NCBI GenBank assembly: GCA_023703575.1
Contig: CP097969.1
Span: 496,001-560,000, forward strand
Origin: SAR86 cluster bacterium
GTDB taxonomy: Bacteria; Pseudomonadota; Gammaproteobacteria; Magnimaribacterales; Magnimaribacteraceae
Length of the DNA: 64,000 bases
Reading direction: 5' to 3'
Shown: positions 18,116 through 27,809 of the stretch, piece by piece
Position numbering within the stretch: the stretch's first letter is position 1
How the letters are laid out: each line of letters begins with the position of its first letter
Program-made: the position numbers and the translations under genes
Notes under the pieces: generated by a model
The model's database searches: none
What the model saw: only the letters and a program-made list of their open reading frames with translations
What the model was told of the DNA's origin: nothing

Positions 18116-18991
18116 TTGAACGAAGAAAAAAATATATCGAGAGATCTTGTTAAAGGTATTTTCTTATTACTTATTGGTGCTTCAATGTTGGGAGGTTCCG
18201 GAATTTTTGTAAAACTAAGTGATTCATCACCCTCATTGATAGCGTTTTATAGATCCCTCTTTGCATTGCCTTTTTTATATGCCTGGATGAAATTTGAAGA
18301 AAGAAATGATTCCGCAAAGATTATTTGGGATAAAAAGACATTTTTCTTTCTGGTATTAGGCGGATTATGTTTTGCTTTGGACATGTCAATTTGGAATTGG
18401 TCTTTGACCTTTACGTCGGTTGCTAATGCAACACTCATGGCAAATATAGCGCCAGTCTTTGTTGTTATCTTTGGTGTCTTATTTCTTGGCTATAAAATTG
18501 AAATCTTTTTTATAGTTACTTTATTGCTTGCCTTAATGGGAGTATTTCTTGTCATATTGCCAGGAGAGCAAATAATGATTTTCGGGGATTCATTGGGAAT
18601 CCTAGCTGCTGTTTTTTATGCAGGATATATATTATCTATAAAAGATCTGACCAATATACTTCAACCAGCAAGAACTCTTTTTTTGGTAACAATAATAACT
18701 ACTCTTTGTTTGCTTCCCATTAGCTTGATTGAAACGGACAGCTTGATCCTAAGCAAATCAGAGTTTTTTATACTCATCTCTTATGCTATTTTTTCTCAAA
18801 CTCTTGCTCAAGGTTTAATTACGTCAGGAATTTCAAAAGTTTCCGCCCATTTATCTTCATTAGTACTTTTGATGCAACCTGTGGCGGCTGCATTTTATGG
18901 ATGGTTTTTTCTGCAAGAGTTATTGAGCCCGTTACAAATGGCCGGGGGATTAATAGTTTTGGCTGCTATTTATTTAGCTTCAAGAGAATGA
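18116..18991 (+). CDS. EamA/DMT-type transporter
   Basis: A 291-aa membrane protein with about ten hydrophobic helices arranged as two EamA repeats: the first begins LLIGASMLGGSGIFVKLSD, the second after about residue 150 (GDSLGILAAVFYAGYIL). Family members export or import metabolites; the substrate is unknown. Translation appears to start at TTG 18116 because no earlier ATG exists and the first in-frame ATG would cut into helix 1. It diverges from xseA. Confidence 0.85.
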   Translation: MNEEKNISRDLVKGIFLLLIGASMLGGSGIFVKLSDSSPSLIAFYRSLFALPFLYAWMKFEERNDSAKIIWDKKTFFFLVLGGLCFALDMSIWNWSLTFTSVANATLMANIAPVFVVIFGVLFLGYKIEIFFIVTLLLALMGVFLVILPGEQIMIFGDSLGILAAVFYAGYILSIKDLTNILQPARTLFLVTIITTLCLLPISLIETDSLILSKSEFFILISYAIFSQTLAQGLITSGISKVSAHLSSLVLLMQPVAAAFYGWFFLQELLSPLQMAGGLIVLAAIYLASRE

Positions 18992-18992
18992 G

Positions 18993-19781
18993 CTAATCCC
19001 ATTTAGGTTCTCTTTTCTCAAGAAAAGCTGCTATACCTTCTTGGGCATCAGGGCCGGCGAATGTTTCAGCACTCTTCTTACCTAGATATGGAAGAGCTTC
19101 ATCAAAATTCATAGCATCTTGATTAACATAAGCTTCTAAACCAAATTGCATTGTTCCGGGTGCTAAGTTTGCAAGATCCGATGCTAGTCTATCAACAGCT
19201 TCATCTAATTGATCGCTAGGTACAGATTGATTAATTAAACCCCATTGCTCAGCCTTCTTAGAATCGATTGCTTGACCTCTCATACAAAAATCTAATCCAG
19301 CTCTTTTTGGCATAACTCTAAATAATCCGGCCATAACCATATGAGGCCAGACACCTCTAAGAATCTCTGGAGCTGAGAACTTAGCTTCTTCAGTCGCAAT
19401 AGCATGTGTGCAATTTGTAACCATTAAAAGGGCACCTGCGTGAACTGAGCCTTGTATCTTACAAATTACAGGTTTGTATAAATGTCTAATGAGAAGACTA
19501 ATATCATCAGATCCCTCTATTTTGGGCACATTTGATTCTGCCTTTTCTCGTCTGAGATCGGCTCCCGCACAAAAAACATCTCCTTCGGCAGCAATTATTA
19601 CAACTCTGATTTCCCTTTCTTGCTTTGCATAAGACAATGCATAACAAATTTCATTCATCATCACATTATTAAGTGCATTTTTCTTTTCAGGCCTATTAAG
19701 GGTAATGGTGAGTACATTATTTTCTACTTTTATTTTGGTGGCTTGAAATATTAATCCTTCGAGAGATAGTTTATTTTCCAT
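18993..19781 (-). CDS. Enoyl-CoA hydratase/isomerase family protein
   Basis: A 262-aa crotonase-fold protein. It shows LNRPEKKNALNNVM, the AEGDVFCAGADL oxyanion-hole loop, and a second oxyanion/catalytic region IQGSVHAGALLMVTNC, where the usual catalytic Glu positions are not obvious. It is the last gene of a four-gene minus-strand run (carboxyltransferase, biotin carboxylase, AtuA, this), so it probably hydrates the unsaturated acyl-CoA in the same pathway, like AtuE or LiuC. Substrate is inferred from context. Confidence 0.85.
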   Translation of the reverse strand: MENKLSLEGLIFQATKIKVENNVLTITLNRPEKKNALNNVMMNEICYALSYAKQEREIRVVIIAAEGDVFCAGADLRREKAESNVPKIEGSDDISLLIRHLYKPVICKIQGSVHAGALLMVTNCTHAIATEEAKFSAPEILRGVWPHMVMAGLFRVMPKRAGLDFCMRGQAIDSKKAEQWGLINQSVPSDQLDEAVDRLASDLANLAPGTMQFGLEAYVNQDAMNFDEALPYLGKKSAETFAGPDAQEGIAAFLEKREPKWD

Positions 19782-19788
19782 AGTCGTA

Positions 19789-21558
19789 TTAATTTTTTAA
19801 AAAATCGGGTATTTCAATATCTTTCGCTCTCAAGTATTCACCTAAAGATTTTGCTTGGCCGTCTAGACGAGTCGAGGAGGAAACTCCATCTTGTAAGATG
19901 TCATGAACATAGAAGTTCAGTGAGAGTATATTGGGCAGTTCGTACCTATCTATTTCATATTGTTTCAGATCTGGTAATAGCTCCTTAAGCTTTTCTACTG
20001 AGAGAAATTCATATAGATATGAATATGCCTCCTGAGTTTTTGCCCAAACACCTAAATTAGCGCATCCACCTTTATCGCCGGATCTAGTTCCATAAAGGCT
20101 TCCAAATTTTGCCGTAGAAACATTTTCGTAAGATGGGACTTCATTTTCATAAGGTTGCTTTTGATAATAGGTTTCTTCGAAATCCATTTGACTAGTTGGT
20201 TCGACTTCTATTATTTTTCCTTCAAAATGAACGTTTTCTTTTATAAATTTAGAATCGATTAGAGCAGGCCAATATTGAATGTAAGGACCTGAAGGCATTC
20301 CGGATCTTCCCGTATAACCGGGTATGCTCGCCAAACCTAATTCAACTATCTTTGCACTAAAAAGTCGTCCAACAAGATCAGGATTTTGTGACAATACAGA
20401 AATTCTTAGAGATGCTTGTGCTTCTTCATTAGAAATCGGATTATCATGATCTGTCCTTATAAGTTGAATATCAACATGATCAAATTGATCCTTCCCTCCT
20501 ACATTATCAAATATTAGATCTGTGACTAGTTTAGCTTTATCCTCAATATCAATTCCTGTTAATAGGATCTCTGTTCCATTTCTAAAACCGCCAGCAAGGT
20601 TTACGCAAACTTTATGAGTCTTTGGAGCACTTGACCCTCTGCATCCACTTACAAAAACTCTGTTTTCTGCCTCTTGTTCCATCTTCAGGGTGTCAAAGTG
20701 TCCAATGACATCAGGATTCATATAAGCAGGTGAACCAATTTCATATAAAAGTTGTGCAGTGACTGTACCAACAGATACTAAACCACCTGTTCCAGGATGT
20801 TTTGTTATCGTGAAACTTCCATCTTCATATATCTCAGCAATTGGATAACCGATATTGAAGAAAGAGGGGACTTCATGAAAAAAAGAATAATTACCTCCAG
20901 TAGCTTGAGCTCCGCATTCAATTACATGACCCGCAGCTAAAGCTCCGGCTAAAGCATCATAATTATCCCTAGACCAATTATATTTCCAAGCTGCTGGACC
21001 AATTACAACTGCAGCATCTGTTACTCTAGGACAGATCACTACATCAGCGCCATGATCTAGGGCTTCTTTGATGCCCCAGGCACCGAAATATGCATTTGCA
21101 GTAAGAGGCCTTTTGGAGTAATCATGAAGAGAAATACCTTTTTCCATATTAGCTAGAGGCTCATTTGCTTTTTTTAGCTCTTCAAACCTTGGAATAAGAT
21201 CATCACCGTCAATATAAGCAACTTTTAAATCTAAATTTAATTCTTGAATAATTTCTTCAATTTTGTTCGCCATAGACGAGGGATTTAGACCTCCTGCATT
21301 CGTAACTATTTTTATATTTTTTTCTTGGCAAGACGCTGCTACATCTTTGAACTGCTTCAAAAAGGTACCTACATATCCTTGATCTGCTCCTCTATTCATC
21401 TTTTGGTTGTAGAGGATTGTCATAGTTAGTTCAGCTAGATAGTCACCTGTGAGGACATCAATAGGTCCACCATCAACCATGTCTTTTGCGGCCGAAAGTC
21501 TATCTCCATAGAAACCACTGCAGTTACCTATAATTATTTTATCTTTAGAGTTTGCCAT
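19789..21558 (-). CDS. AtuA-like acyclic terpene utilisation protein (DUF1446)
   Basis: A protein of about 589 aa matching the AtuA/DUF1446 family, with an N-terminal GNCSGFYGDRLSAAKDMV, then GPIDVLTGDYLAELTM, and the conserved ITNAGGLNP-type segment (VTNAGGLNPSSMA). The C-terminal part has RSGDKGGCANLGVWA. AtuA is required for growth of Pseudomonas on citronellol/geraniol-type terpenes, though its reaction is not defined. The ATG at 21558 is chosen over an upstream TTG at 21573 that would overlap the biotin carboxylase stop. Confidence 0.88.
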   Translation of the reverse strand: MANSKDKIIIGNCSGFYGDRLSAAKDMVDGGPIDVLTGDYLAELTMTILYNQKMNRGADQGYVGTFLKQFKDVAASCQEKNIKIVTNAGGLNPSSMANKIEEIIQELNLDLKVAYIDGDDLIPRFEELKKANEPLANMEKGISLHDYSKRPLTANAYFGAWGIKEALDHGADVVICPRVTDAAVVIGPAAWKYNWSRDNYDALAGALAAGHVIECGAQATGGNYSFFHEVPSFFNIGYPIAEIYEDGSFTITKHPGTGGLVSVGTVTAQLLYEIGSPAYMNPDVIGHFDTLKMEQEAENRVFVSGCRGSSAPKTHKVCVNLAGGFRNGTEILLTGIDIEDKAKLVTDLIFDNVGGKDQFDHVDIQLIRTDHDNPISNEEAQASLRISVLSQNPDLVGRLFSAKIVELGLASIPGYTGRSGMPSGPYIQYWPALIDSKFIKENVHFEGKIIEVEPTSQMDFEETYYQKQPYENEVPSYENVSTAKFGSLYGTRSGDKGGCANLGVWAKTQEAYSYLYEFLSVEKLKELLPDLKQYEIDRYELPNILSLNFYVHDILQDGVSSSTRLDGQAKSLGEYLRAKDIEIPDFLKN

Positions 21559-21562
21559 TAAT

Positions 21563-23485
21563 TTAGTTATCAACGACCATTAATAGAGCACCATTCTCTA
21601 ATTGATCGTCCTTTTTAATTAAAACCTTAGTAACCTTACCATCCTCAGAAGCCTTAACTTGATGTTCCATTTTCATAGCCTCTAGAATCACGAGGGTATC
21701 TCCCTTTTTAACTTTCGAGCCTACCTTAACTTTCAGATCAATAACTTTTCCTGGCATAGGAGCAACTAAGCCTCCTGCTTGCTGCTCTGAGCCAGGTAAA
21801 GTAAATCTAGGTAAGATTTTAAATAGTACATCTCCCCAAGGACCATGGACTACAATACTGTCACTGTCTCTTGTTATCTTCGAAAAGAATCTTGAATTAT
21901 TGACTTCAATATCGATACCTGAAGGAGTCCATTCAATTATTTTTGCAGTTGTTCCATTATTCACTGTAAAAGAACCATCTCTATTTGATCTGTAAGTAAT
22001 TTCAATATCTTGATCAAGATAATTAAAGGTTATTTTTTGTCCAGGAAGTCGAGAATTCCTCCATCCAGTAGGTATTTCTCTTAAAATAGTTGCATTCTCT
22101 CTATTTTGACCTTGTATCCATAATGAAGCAGCTGATAAAGCATTTTCAAGAGACTCGCCGTCAAGAATTACTGCTCTTTGAGGATTAGTCTTTTCGATGA
22201 AGTCCGAAGTTGTTTTTCCATTTAAAAAGTCTTTTGATCTCAATGAAGCTACTAAAAAATCTCTATTAGTAGTTACTCCACCTATGTGCAAGCTTTCCAG
22301 GGCTAAGGCAAGTTTATTCGCGGCATCCACTCTAGTTTTGCCTTTAGTTATGACCTTTGCAAGCATTGGATCGAAATCTGTACCTACTACTGATCCTTGT
22401 TCAATTCCTGTATCCCACCTTGCATCTATATTGATGTCACTTTCATAAGCAATAAGAGTTCCAGTAGCAGGTAAAAAGTCATTAGAGGGATCTTCAGCAT
22501 ATAATCTGGCCTCTATAGAAGAACCTGTCCAAGTAATATCATCTTGAGAATAGCCAAGTTCTTCTCCCCTAGCAATGCGCAGTTGCTCATAGACCAAGTC
22601 CTTACCAGTAACTTCTTCAGTGACAGGATGCTCAACTTGTAATCTGGTATTAACTTCTAAAAACCAAAACTCTCCAGTCTTATCATCTACTAAGAATTCA
22701 ACTGTGCCTGCGGACTCATATTTAAGCTTTTTAGCAAGCTTAATTGCTGCATCACCCATCGCAGCTCTCATCTCTGGATTAACTCTTGGAGAAGGAGACT
22801 CTTCTATGATTTTTTGATGCCTTCTTTGTATAGAGCATTCTCTTTCTCCGAGGTGGACTACATTTCCATGAGAATCCCCTAAAATTTGTATTTCAATATG
22901 CCTAGAGGATGCTACGTATCTTTCTATGAAGACTCGATCATCTCCAAAACCAGTCTTAGCTTCTCTTTGAGCTCCAGCAATAGCTTCTTTCAGATCTTTT
23001 TTATCTTCAACTATCCGCATACCTTTTCCACCACCGCCTGCGGCAGCTTTTATAAGAATTGGATAGCCAATAGAGTTTGCTTTTTTAGGATCAGTGGTCA
23101 TTGGCAGAGTTGGGACACCAGCCTTTTCAGCTATATCTTTAGCTTTCAATTTATCTCCCATTGAGGTTATCACTCTTGAATTAGGTCCTACCCAAATCAA
23201 GCCTTCCTTTTGAACGGCTCTGGCAAATTTTGCATTCTCTGAAAGAAAACCATAACCAGGATGAATTGCTTCAGCACCAGTTTGTTTAGCAGCATTAATT
23301 ATTTCGTTACCATTTAGGTAAGAGTCACTTAACTTTATGGCTTGATCTGCCATTCGAACAAATGGCGAATAGCTGTCGGCCTCTGTATAGACAGCAACAC
23401 AAGCAATGCCCATTTCATGAGCAGTTTTAATAATTCTGCAAGCTATTTCGCCTCTATTAGCAATTAATAATTTATGAAAAGTCAT
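21563..23485 (-). CDS. Acyl-CoA carboxylase alpha subunit (biotin carboxylase + BCCP)
   Basis: The 640-aa protein contains, in order, the biotin carboxylase N-domain (KLLIANRGEIACRI), the ATP-grasp domain with the glycine-rich KAAAGGGGKGMRIV loop, the VEFLVDD...FWFLEVNTRLQVEHPVTE active site, and a C-terminal biotinyl domain with the EAMKMEHQV lysine. It pairs with the carboxyltransferase encoded just upstream (4-nt overlap). Homologues carboxylate methylcrotonyl-, geranyl- or propionyl-CoA. The adjacent AtuA favours geranyl-CoA or a related branched substrate (AtuF-like). Confidence 0.93.
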   Translation of the reverse strand: MTFHKLLIANRGEIACRIIKTAHEMGIACVAVYTEADSYSPFVRMADQAIKLSDSYLNGNEIINAAKQTGAEAIHPGYGFLSENAKFARAVQKEGLIWVGPNSRVITSMGDKLKAKDIAEKAGVPTLPMTTDPKKANSIGYPILIKAAAGGGGKGMRIVEDKKDLKEAIAGAQREAKTGFGDDRVFIERYVASSRHIEIQILGDSHGNVVHLGERECSIQRRHQKIIEESPSPRVNPEMRAAMGDAAIKLAKKLKYESAGTVEFLVDDKTGEFWFLEVNTRLQVEHPVTEEVTGKDLVYEQLRIARGEELGYSQDDITWTGSSIEARLYAEDPSNDFLPATGTLIAYESDINIDARWDTGIEQGSVVGTDFDPMLAKVITKGKTRVDAANKLALALESLHIGGVTTNRDFLVASLRSKDFLNGKTTSDFIEKTNPQRAVILDGESLENALSAASLWIQGQNRENATILREIPTGWRNSRLPGQKITFNYLDQDIEITYRSNRDGSFTVNNGTTAKIIEWTPSGIDIEVNNSRFFSKITRDSDSIVVHGPWGDVLFKILPRFTLPGSEQQAGGLVAPMPGKVIDLKVKVGSKVKKGDTLVILEAMKMEHQVKASEDGKVTKVLIKKDDQLENGALLMVVDN

Positions 23486-25137
23486 AGTCTGTATACTCCA
23501 TATCCAGGTGAACCCTCGATATTTCTTCCATTAACCAAAGATAGACACATTCCCAGCACTGTTCGTGTATCTCTAGGATCTATAATCCCATCATCACTAA
23601 TCGCACCAGTTGCTCTTAGGGCAAGTGAACCTTCCTCTTGAGCCTTTTCAGCAAATGCAACCATTTTGGCATCTTCTTTTTCGTCAAATTTTTCTCCCGT
23701 TCGTGCAGCTCTAGCTCTACGAACTATCGACATTACTCCTGCAATTTGCTGAGGGCCCATTACTGCAACCTTTGCTGTCGGCCACAAAAAAGTAAATTTA
23801 TTATCATAAGCTCTACCCGACATTGCATAAGTTCCTGCCCCGTAACTGGCCCCTAAGATAATAGTGAGATGAGGAACGGTCGAATTCGAAACAGAATTTA
23901 AAAATTGAGCTCCTCTTTTAATTTGACCAGCTTGTTCATAGTCTTTTCCTACAACAAAACCAGTAATGTTGTGTAGAAAGATAATGGGTATGTCTATTTG
24001 ATTACATAACTGAACAAATTGACCACCCTTAGCAGCTGTATCTGGAAAAATAGGTCCATTATTACCCAATATACCAACTGTATATCCATGAATAGCTGCG
24101 AAACCACATATTAGAGTGGGCCCGAATAAAGGTTTAAATTCTTCAAATCTTGAGCCATCGGTAATACGTCCAATAACCTCCCTAACATCAAGAGGTCTTT
24201 TTAAATCTGGATCCACTAACCCTAGAAGATCTTCGCTATCTAGAATTGGATCATCAGCTTTCATAGTAGGTTCTTTACCTTCTTTCCTCCAATTTAAGTG
24301 AGACACAACTTCTCTTCCTATCCTAAGAGCATCCATTTCATCTTCGGCAAGATAATCAGCTAACCCTGAAACTTCTGCATGCATTTGCCCTCCACCAAGA
24401 GTTTCATCATCAGACTCTTCTCCTGTAGCCATTTTTACAAGTGGCGGACCTCCAAGGAATACTTTAGATTGCTTTTTGATGAAAATATTGTAATCAGACA
24501 TACCAGGTTGATAGGCTCCTCCAGCTGTTGAAGATCCAAAAACAATTGATATAGTTGGAATTCTTAATTTTGATAGCTCTGTAACTTCATAGAAAGTTCT
24601 ACCTGATTCGGCAAAGTGACCAGCACCTAATATAGTTCCAGCTGCACCTTTTTTGCCTTTGCCTCCTCCCATTCTCAAATCACCACCAGCTGACTCCACA
24701 AATTGAACATAAGGAATTTTGTTTACCCTCGAAATTTCCATTGCTCTAGACCATTTTTTTCCCGAAAAAGCATGCATTGCACCAGCCAGAACAGTAGGAT
24801 CATTTGCAAAAATAACTACTTCTGTTCCTGCTACTATTCCGATACCTGCAACCGCACCCCCTCCAACGGGATAATCAGATGCGTAAGCAGCTAAAGAGCT
24901 TATCTCTAAGAAGGGTGTATCTGGATCTAAAAAGTTAGCAATTCTATCTCTAACAGACATTTTGCCTCTAGCAGCGAGTCTCTCGTGGTGATGCATTCCT
25001 CCACCAAGTTCAACATAATCAAGCAAGTCTTCAATGCCATCTAGTTTTTCTAACATAGCATCTTTATATTGATTAAATTCTTCAGATCTATTGTCGATCT
25101 TACTTTCCAGGGCAGGTGCTAATAGGGTATTTTTCAT
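23482..25137 (-). CDS. Acyl-CoA carboxylase beta subunit (carboxyltransferase)
   Basis: A 551-aa carboxyltransferase with the two crotonase-like halves of MccB/AtuC-type subunits: RGKMSVRDRI near the N-terminus, VGGGAVAGIGIVAGTEVVIFAND, the acyl-CoA-binding GSSTAGGAYQPGMSDYNI, and the C-terminal biotin-binding GASYGAGTYAMSGRAYDNKF and WPTAKVAVMG. It is the first gene of the four-gene catabolic run and overlaps the alpha subunit by ATGA. Which branched enoyl-CoA it carboxylates cannot be decided from sequence alone. Confidence 0.92.
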   Translation of the reverse strand: MKNTLLAPALESKIDNRSEEFNQYKDAMLEKLDGIEDLLDYVELGGGMHHHERLAARGKMSVRDRIANFLDPDTPFLEISSLAAYASDYPVGGGAVAGIGIVAGTEVVIFANDPTVLAGAMHAFSGKKWSRAMEISRVNKIPYVQFVESAGGDLRMGGGKGKKGAAGTILGAGHFAESGRTFYEVTELSKLRIPTISIVFGSSTAGGAYQPGMSDYNIFIKKQSKVFLGGPPLVKMATGEESDDETLGGGQMHAEVSGLADYLAEDEMDALRIGREVVSHLNWRKEGKEPTMKADDPILDSEDLLGLVDPDLKRPLDVREVIGRITDGSRFEEFKPLFGPTLICGFAAIHGYTVGILGNNGPIFPDTAAKGGQFVQLCNQIDIPIIFLHNITGFVVGKDYEQAGQIKRGAQFLNSVSNSTVPHLTIILGASYGAGTYAMSGRAYDNKFTFLWPTAKVAVMGPQQIAGVMSIVRRARAARTGEKFDEKEDAKMVAFAEKAQEEGSLALRATGAISDDGIIDPRDTRTVLGMCLSLVNGRNIEGSPGYGVYRL

Positions 25138-25251
25138 ATCTTGATTGTATAATGCTCTCCAAAGCGCTATTTTAAAAATCGTCCAAAAATGGGTTACCGA
25201 ATATTAACAATTGAGAGTTAGTAACAAAAGGATATTTTTATAAAATTACTT

Positions 25252-25440
25252 ATGCAAGCCAATCGTTTCCATATAGGTATGGTCATGGAAGAGATCAATA
25301 GAAATTCTTTTGACCCCGACCTATTAAATGAATCAAAAAAGAAAGCAAAGGGTATCGAACAAATTAGTTTTGCTTACTATATTATCCTTAGAGCTGAAAA
25401 GATTGCTTCAAAAGAGGAATTTCCTCTTAGAAAATTTTGA
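25252..25440 (+). CDS. Possible small protein (62 aa), unknown
   Basis: In the 388-bp gap between the carboxyltransferase start and the flavoprotein start lies a plus-strand frame with protein-like composition: an N-terminal MQANRFHIG, an acidic middle and a Lys-rich amphipathic C-terminus. The Shine-Dalgarno signal is weak and far (AAAGGA about 20 nt upstream). The remainder of the gap must hold divergent promoters; I see no convincing operator there. It may be a spurious frame. Confidence 0.35.
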   Translation: MQANRFHIGMVMEEINRNSFDPDLLNESKKKAKGIEQISFAYYIILRAEKIASKEEFPLRKF

Positions 25441-25525
25441 ATTTATTGAAGGTATAAAATCCTTATTTCAATTAAAAAATTATAAGAATTTATATATACT
25501 CAATAGAAGTGCTTGGAGAGAATTT

Positions 25526-27130
25526 ATGAGTAATACTAATGAGATAAAAGAATTTGATGCTGTAATAATTGGAGCTGGGTTTGCAGGAATCTATCAACTT
25601 CTAAAACTTAGAAGGCTCGGATTAAATGCAGTTATTTTAGAAAAGGCCGATCAGGTAGGTGGGACCTGGCACTGGAATAGATATCCTGGCGCAAGATGTG
25701 ATATCCCATCCCTTGAATATTCATATCAATTTGATGAAAGCTTGCAACAAGAATGGAATTGGACTGAGAAGTATTCGGCACAACCAGAGATACTAGAATA
25801 TTTAAACCATGTTACGGACAGGTTTGAGCTAAGAGATGGTATTAAGTTTGAAGAAGAGGTGCAGACCGCTAAATTCAATGAAGATAATTCAAAGTGGACT
25901 GTTACAACTAGTAAAGCTAAATACCAAACAAAATTCTGTATTTTTGCTACTGGTTGTCTATCTGTTCCTAATAAACCTAACTTTAAGGGCATAGAAAACT
26001 TTGATGGAGAATTGCTTCAGACATCAAATTGGCCTCACGAAGAACAAGACTTTAGTGGTAAAAAGGTTGCAATTATTGGAACAGGATCTTCTGCCATACA
26101 GTCGATACCTATAATCGCAAATCAAGCTGAAGAACTATATGTTTTTCAAAGAACACCTAATTATTCAATCCCTTCTAATAACGGACCTATGGATAAGGAT
26201 ATAGAGAAGGAAATTAAATCAAGATATTCAGAATTCAGAAAAGAAAATTACTCGAATGGATTTGGTATTGCAGGTATTTCAGATGAATCTTTAATTTCTG
26301 AAACTGAGCTTGAAGAGGTGCACCAACAACTTGAAGAAAATTGGCAAAGTGCAGGTCTCGGATTTTTTGGAGGATATGCGGACATCCCTGTGGACAAAGA
26401 CGCAAATAAAGTAGCCGCCGATTTTGTACGAAATAAGATTAAGCAAATTGTGAAAGATCCTGACACTGCCTCTTTGCTTTGCCCTGATTATCATATTGGT
26501 GGTAAGAGACTATGTGTAGACACAGGTTATTTTGAAACATTCAATAGAGAAAATGTTCATTTAATAGATCTGAATGCAAATCCAATAGAGAAAATCAGCT
26601 CAAATTCAATTGAAGCTGATAAAAAATATGAAATAGATACTTTGATATTAGCGACTGGCTTTGATGCCATGACGGGTGCACTTACAAATATTGATATAAG
26701 CGGAAGAGGAAATATCAAATTAAAAGACCAGTGGGAGCAGGGTGCCAAATCTTATTTAGGAATAGGTATTTCAAATTTTCCAAATCTTTTCACAGTTACA
26801 GGTCCGGGTAGTCCGTCTGTCTTATCAAATATGATGCCTTCAATCGAGCAGCACGTTAACTGGATAACTGATTGTATAGATTGGATGATTCAAAATGATA
26901 AAGCTGTTATTGAATCTTCTGAAACAGCCGAAGAAGAATGGATGGCTTTGGTAAATGAAATAGCAGATATGACAGTATTTACGGATACTAAGTCTTGGTA
27001 CAACGGATCCAACATTGAAAAAAAAGCGAAGGCATTTTTGCCTTTTATCGGAGTGCCTGTTTACACGGAAATGATCGAGGAAGTAGTCAATGAAGACTAT
27101 AAGGGTTTTATATTTGATAGGATGAACTAA
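25526..27130 (+). CDS. Baeyer-Villiger-type flavin monooxygenase, atypical fingerprint
   Basis: A 534-aa flavoprotein with two Rossmann motifs (VIIGAGFAG at residues 14-22 and IIGTGSSAIQ near 183-192) for FAD and NADPH, and the second family fingerprint GGTWHWNRYPGARCD intact. The type I BVMO fingerprint FxGxxxHxxxWP is present except that its His is Gln165 (FDGELLQTSNWP). The frame is open 66 codons upstream, but the ATG at 25526 is preceded by GGAGAG and begins directly before the FAD motif. It probably oxidises ketones or heteroatoms using NADPH and oxygen; the His change makes the exact activity uncertain. Confidence 0.87.
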   Translation: MSNTNEIKEFDAVIIGAGFAGIYQLLKLRRLGLNAVILEKADQVGGTWHWNRYPGARCDIPSLEYSYQFDESLQQEWNWTEKYSAQPEILEYLNHVTDRFELRDGIKFEEEVQTAKFNEDNSKWTVTTSKAKYQTKFCIFATGCLSVPNKPNFKGIENFDGELLQTSNWPHEEQDFSGKKVAIIGTGSSAIQSIPIIANQAEELYVFQRTPNYSIPSNNGPMDKDIEKEIKSRYSEFRKENYSNGFGIAGISDESLISETELEEVHQQLEENWQSAGLGFFGGYADIPVDKDANKVAADFVRNKIKQIVKDPDTASLLCPDYHIGGKRLCVDTGYFETFNRENVHLIDLNANPIEKISSNSIEADKKYEIDTLILATGFDAMTGALTNIDISGRGNIKLKDQWEQGAKSYLGIGISNFPNLFTVTGPGSPSVLSNMMPSIEQHVNWITDCIDWMIQNDKAVIESSETAEEEWMALVNEIADMTVFTDTKSWYNGSNIEKKAKAFLPFIGVPVYTEMIEEVVNEDYKGFIFDRMN

Positions 27131-27133
27131 CGA

Positions 27134-27325
27134 CTATACAAAAATATAAGTATTAAGGAGCATTGCTCCTCCCATAAATACGAGGCAAGCGGCCTGAACA
27201 ATAGTAGGTATCACTACAAACATAACAAGAGGGTTAAAATTCATCTTGTTCATATAGTCTTCTTTTCTCCAGTCTTGATAAGTGCTTTCATCAGCCTGTT
27301 CTTTCACGATTTTTAATCTTGACAT
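27134..27325 (-). CDS. Small membrane protein downstream of pseudoazurin
   Basis: A 63-aa product with a charged N-terminal half (KEQADESTYQDWRKEDY) and one C-terminal membrane helix of about 25 residues. It follows the pseudoazurin gene by 3 bp on the same strand, so cotranscription is likely. No family recognised; it could be a small anchor or a subunit of an electron-transfer complex, but this is speculation. Confidence 0.6.
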   Translation of the reverse strand: MSRLKIVKEQADESTYQDWRKEDYMNKMNFNPLVMFVVIPTIVQAACLVFMGGAMLLNTYIFV

Positions 27326-27328
27326 AAT

Positions 27329-27766
27329 TTATATCCTCGAAAGATAGTCATCTAATCTTTCTTGATTCATCAAAAAAGTTTTTTTGTAAGACTCTGCTTT
27401 TGCTCTTATTGAGTTAATATTGGAAGAGGATTCGACTTTTATAACTCCTACCATGGCCATCATATTGTGTGGAGTGCATTGATAGACATAGACACCTTCT
27501 TTAGTCAAAGTAACTTCTATGTCTTGATTCATTGCCCCTACCCAAGGCTCGGCTCCTTCTGGAATCATACCCTCTACCGAAGAAGAATTGTGAGCTAAGT
27601 CAGTTGCAACAAATTTTACAGTGTCACCTTTATTGATGGAAAGAACTGCTGGCTCAAAAACCATCATCCCTTCCTTACCAGCATTAAGCATTTTCACAAC
27701 ATGTTCTTGTGAGAAGGCTGAGAGGGTATATAGAGTGAGAAATAGTGTAAATGCGAGTTTTTTCAT
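27329..27766 (-). CDS. Pseudoazurin-like blue copper protein
   Basis: A 145-aa periplasmic cupredoxin with a signal peptide (cleavage near residue 20). The type 1 copper ligands can be placed as His59 (LAHNSSS), Cys97, His100 and Met105 in YQCTPHNMMAMVG, which is the pseudoazurin spacing C-x2-H-x4-M. It would shuttle electrons to a terminal reductase or oxidase. The C-terminal 35 residues form a helical Lys/Arg-containing extension typical of the family. No denitrification genes are nearby. Confidence 0.9.
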   Translation of the reverse strand: MKKLAFTLFLTLYTLSAFSQEHVVKMLNAGKEGMMVFEPAVLSINKGDTVKFVATDLAHNSSSVEGMIPEGAEPWVGAMNQDIEVTLTKEGVYVYQCTPHNMMAMVGVIKVESSSNINSIRAKAESYKKTFLMNQERLDDYLSRI

Positions 27767-27809
27767 GCTTACATTATATACTAAACTTATTAGTATGTAT
27801 AAGTCATAT

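Noticed and set aside
25328-25525. 66-codon N-terminal extension of the flavin monooxygenase
   Set aside because: It precedes the FAD motif by an unusual length, lacks similarity, and a good GGAGAG site precedes ATG 25526.
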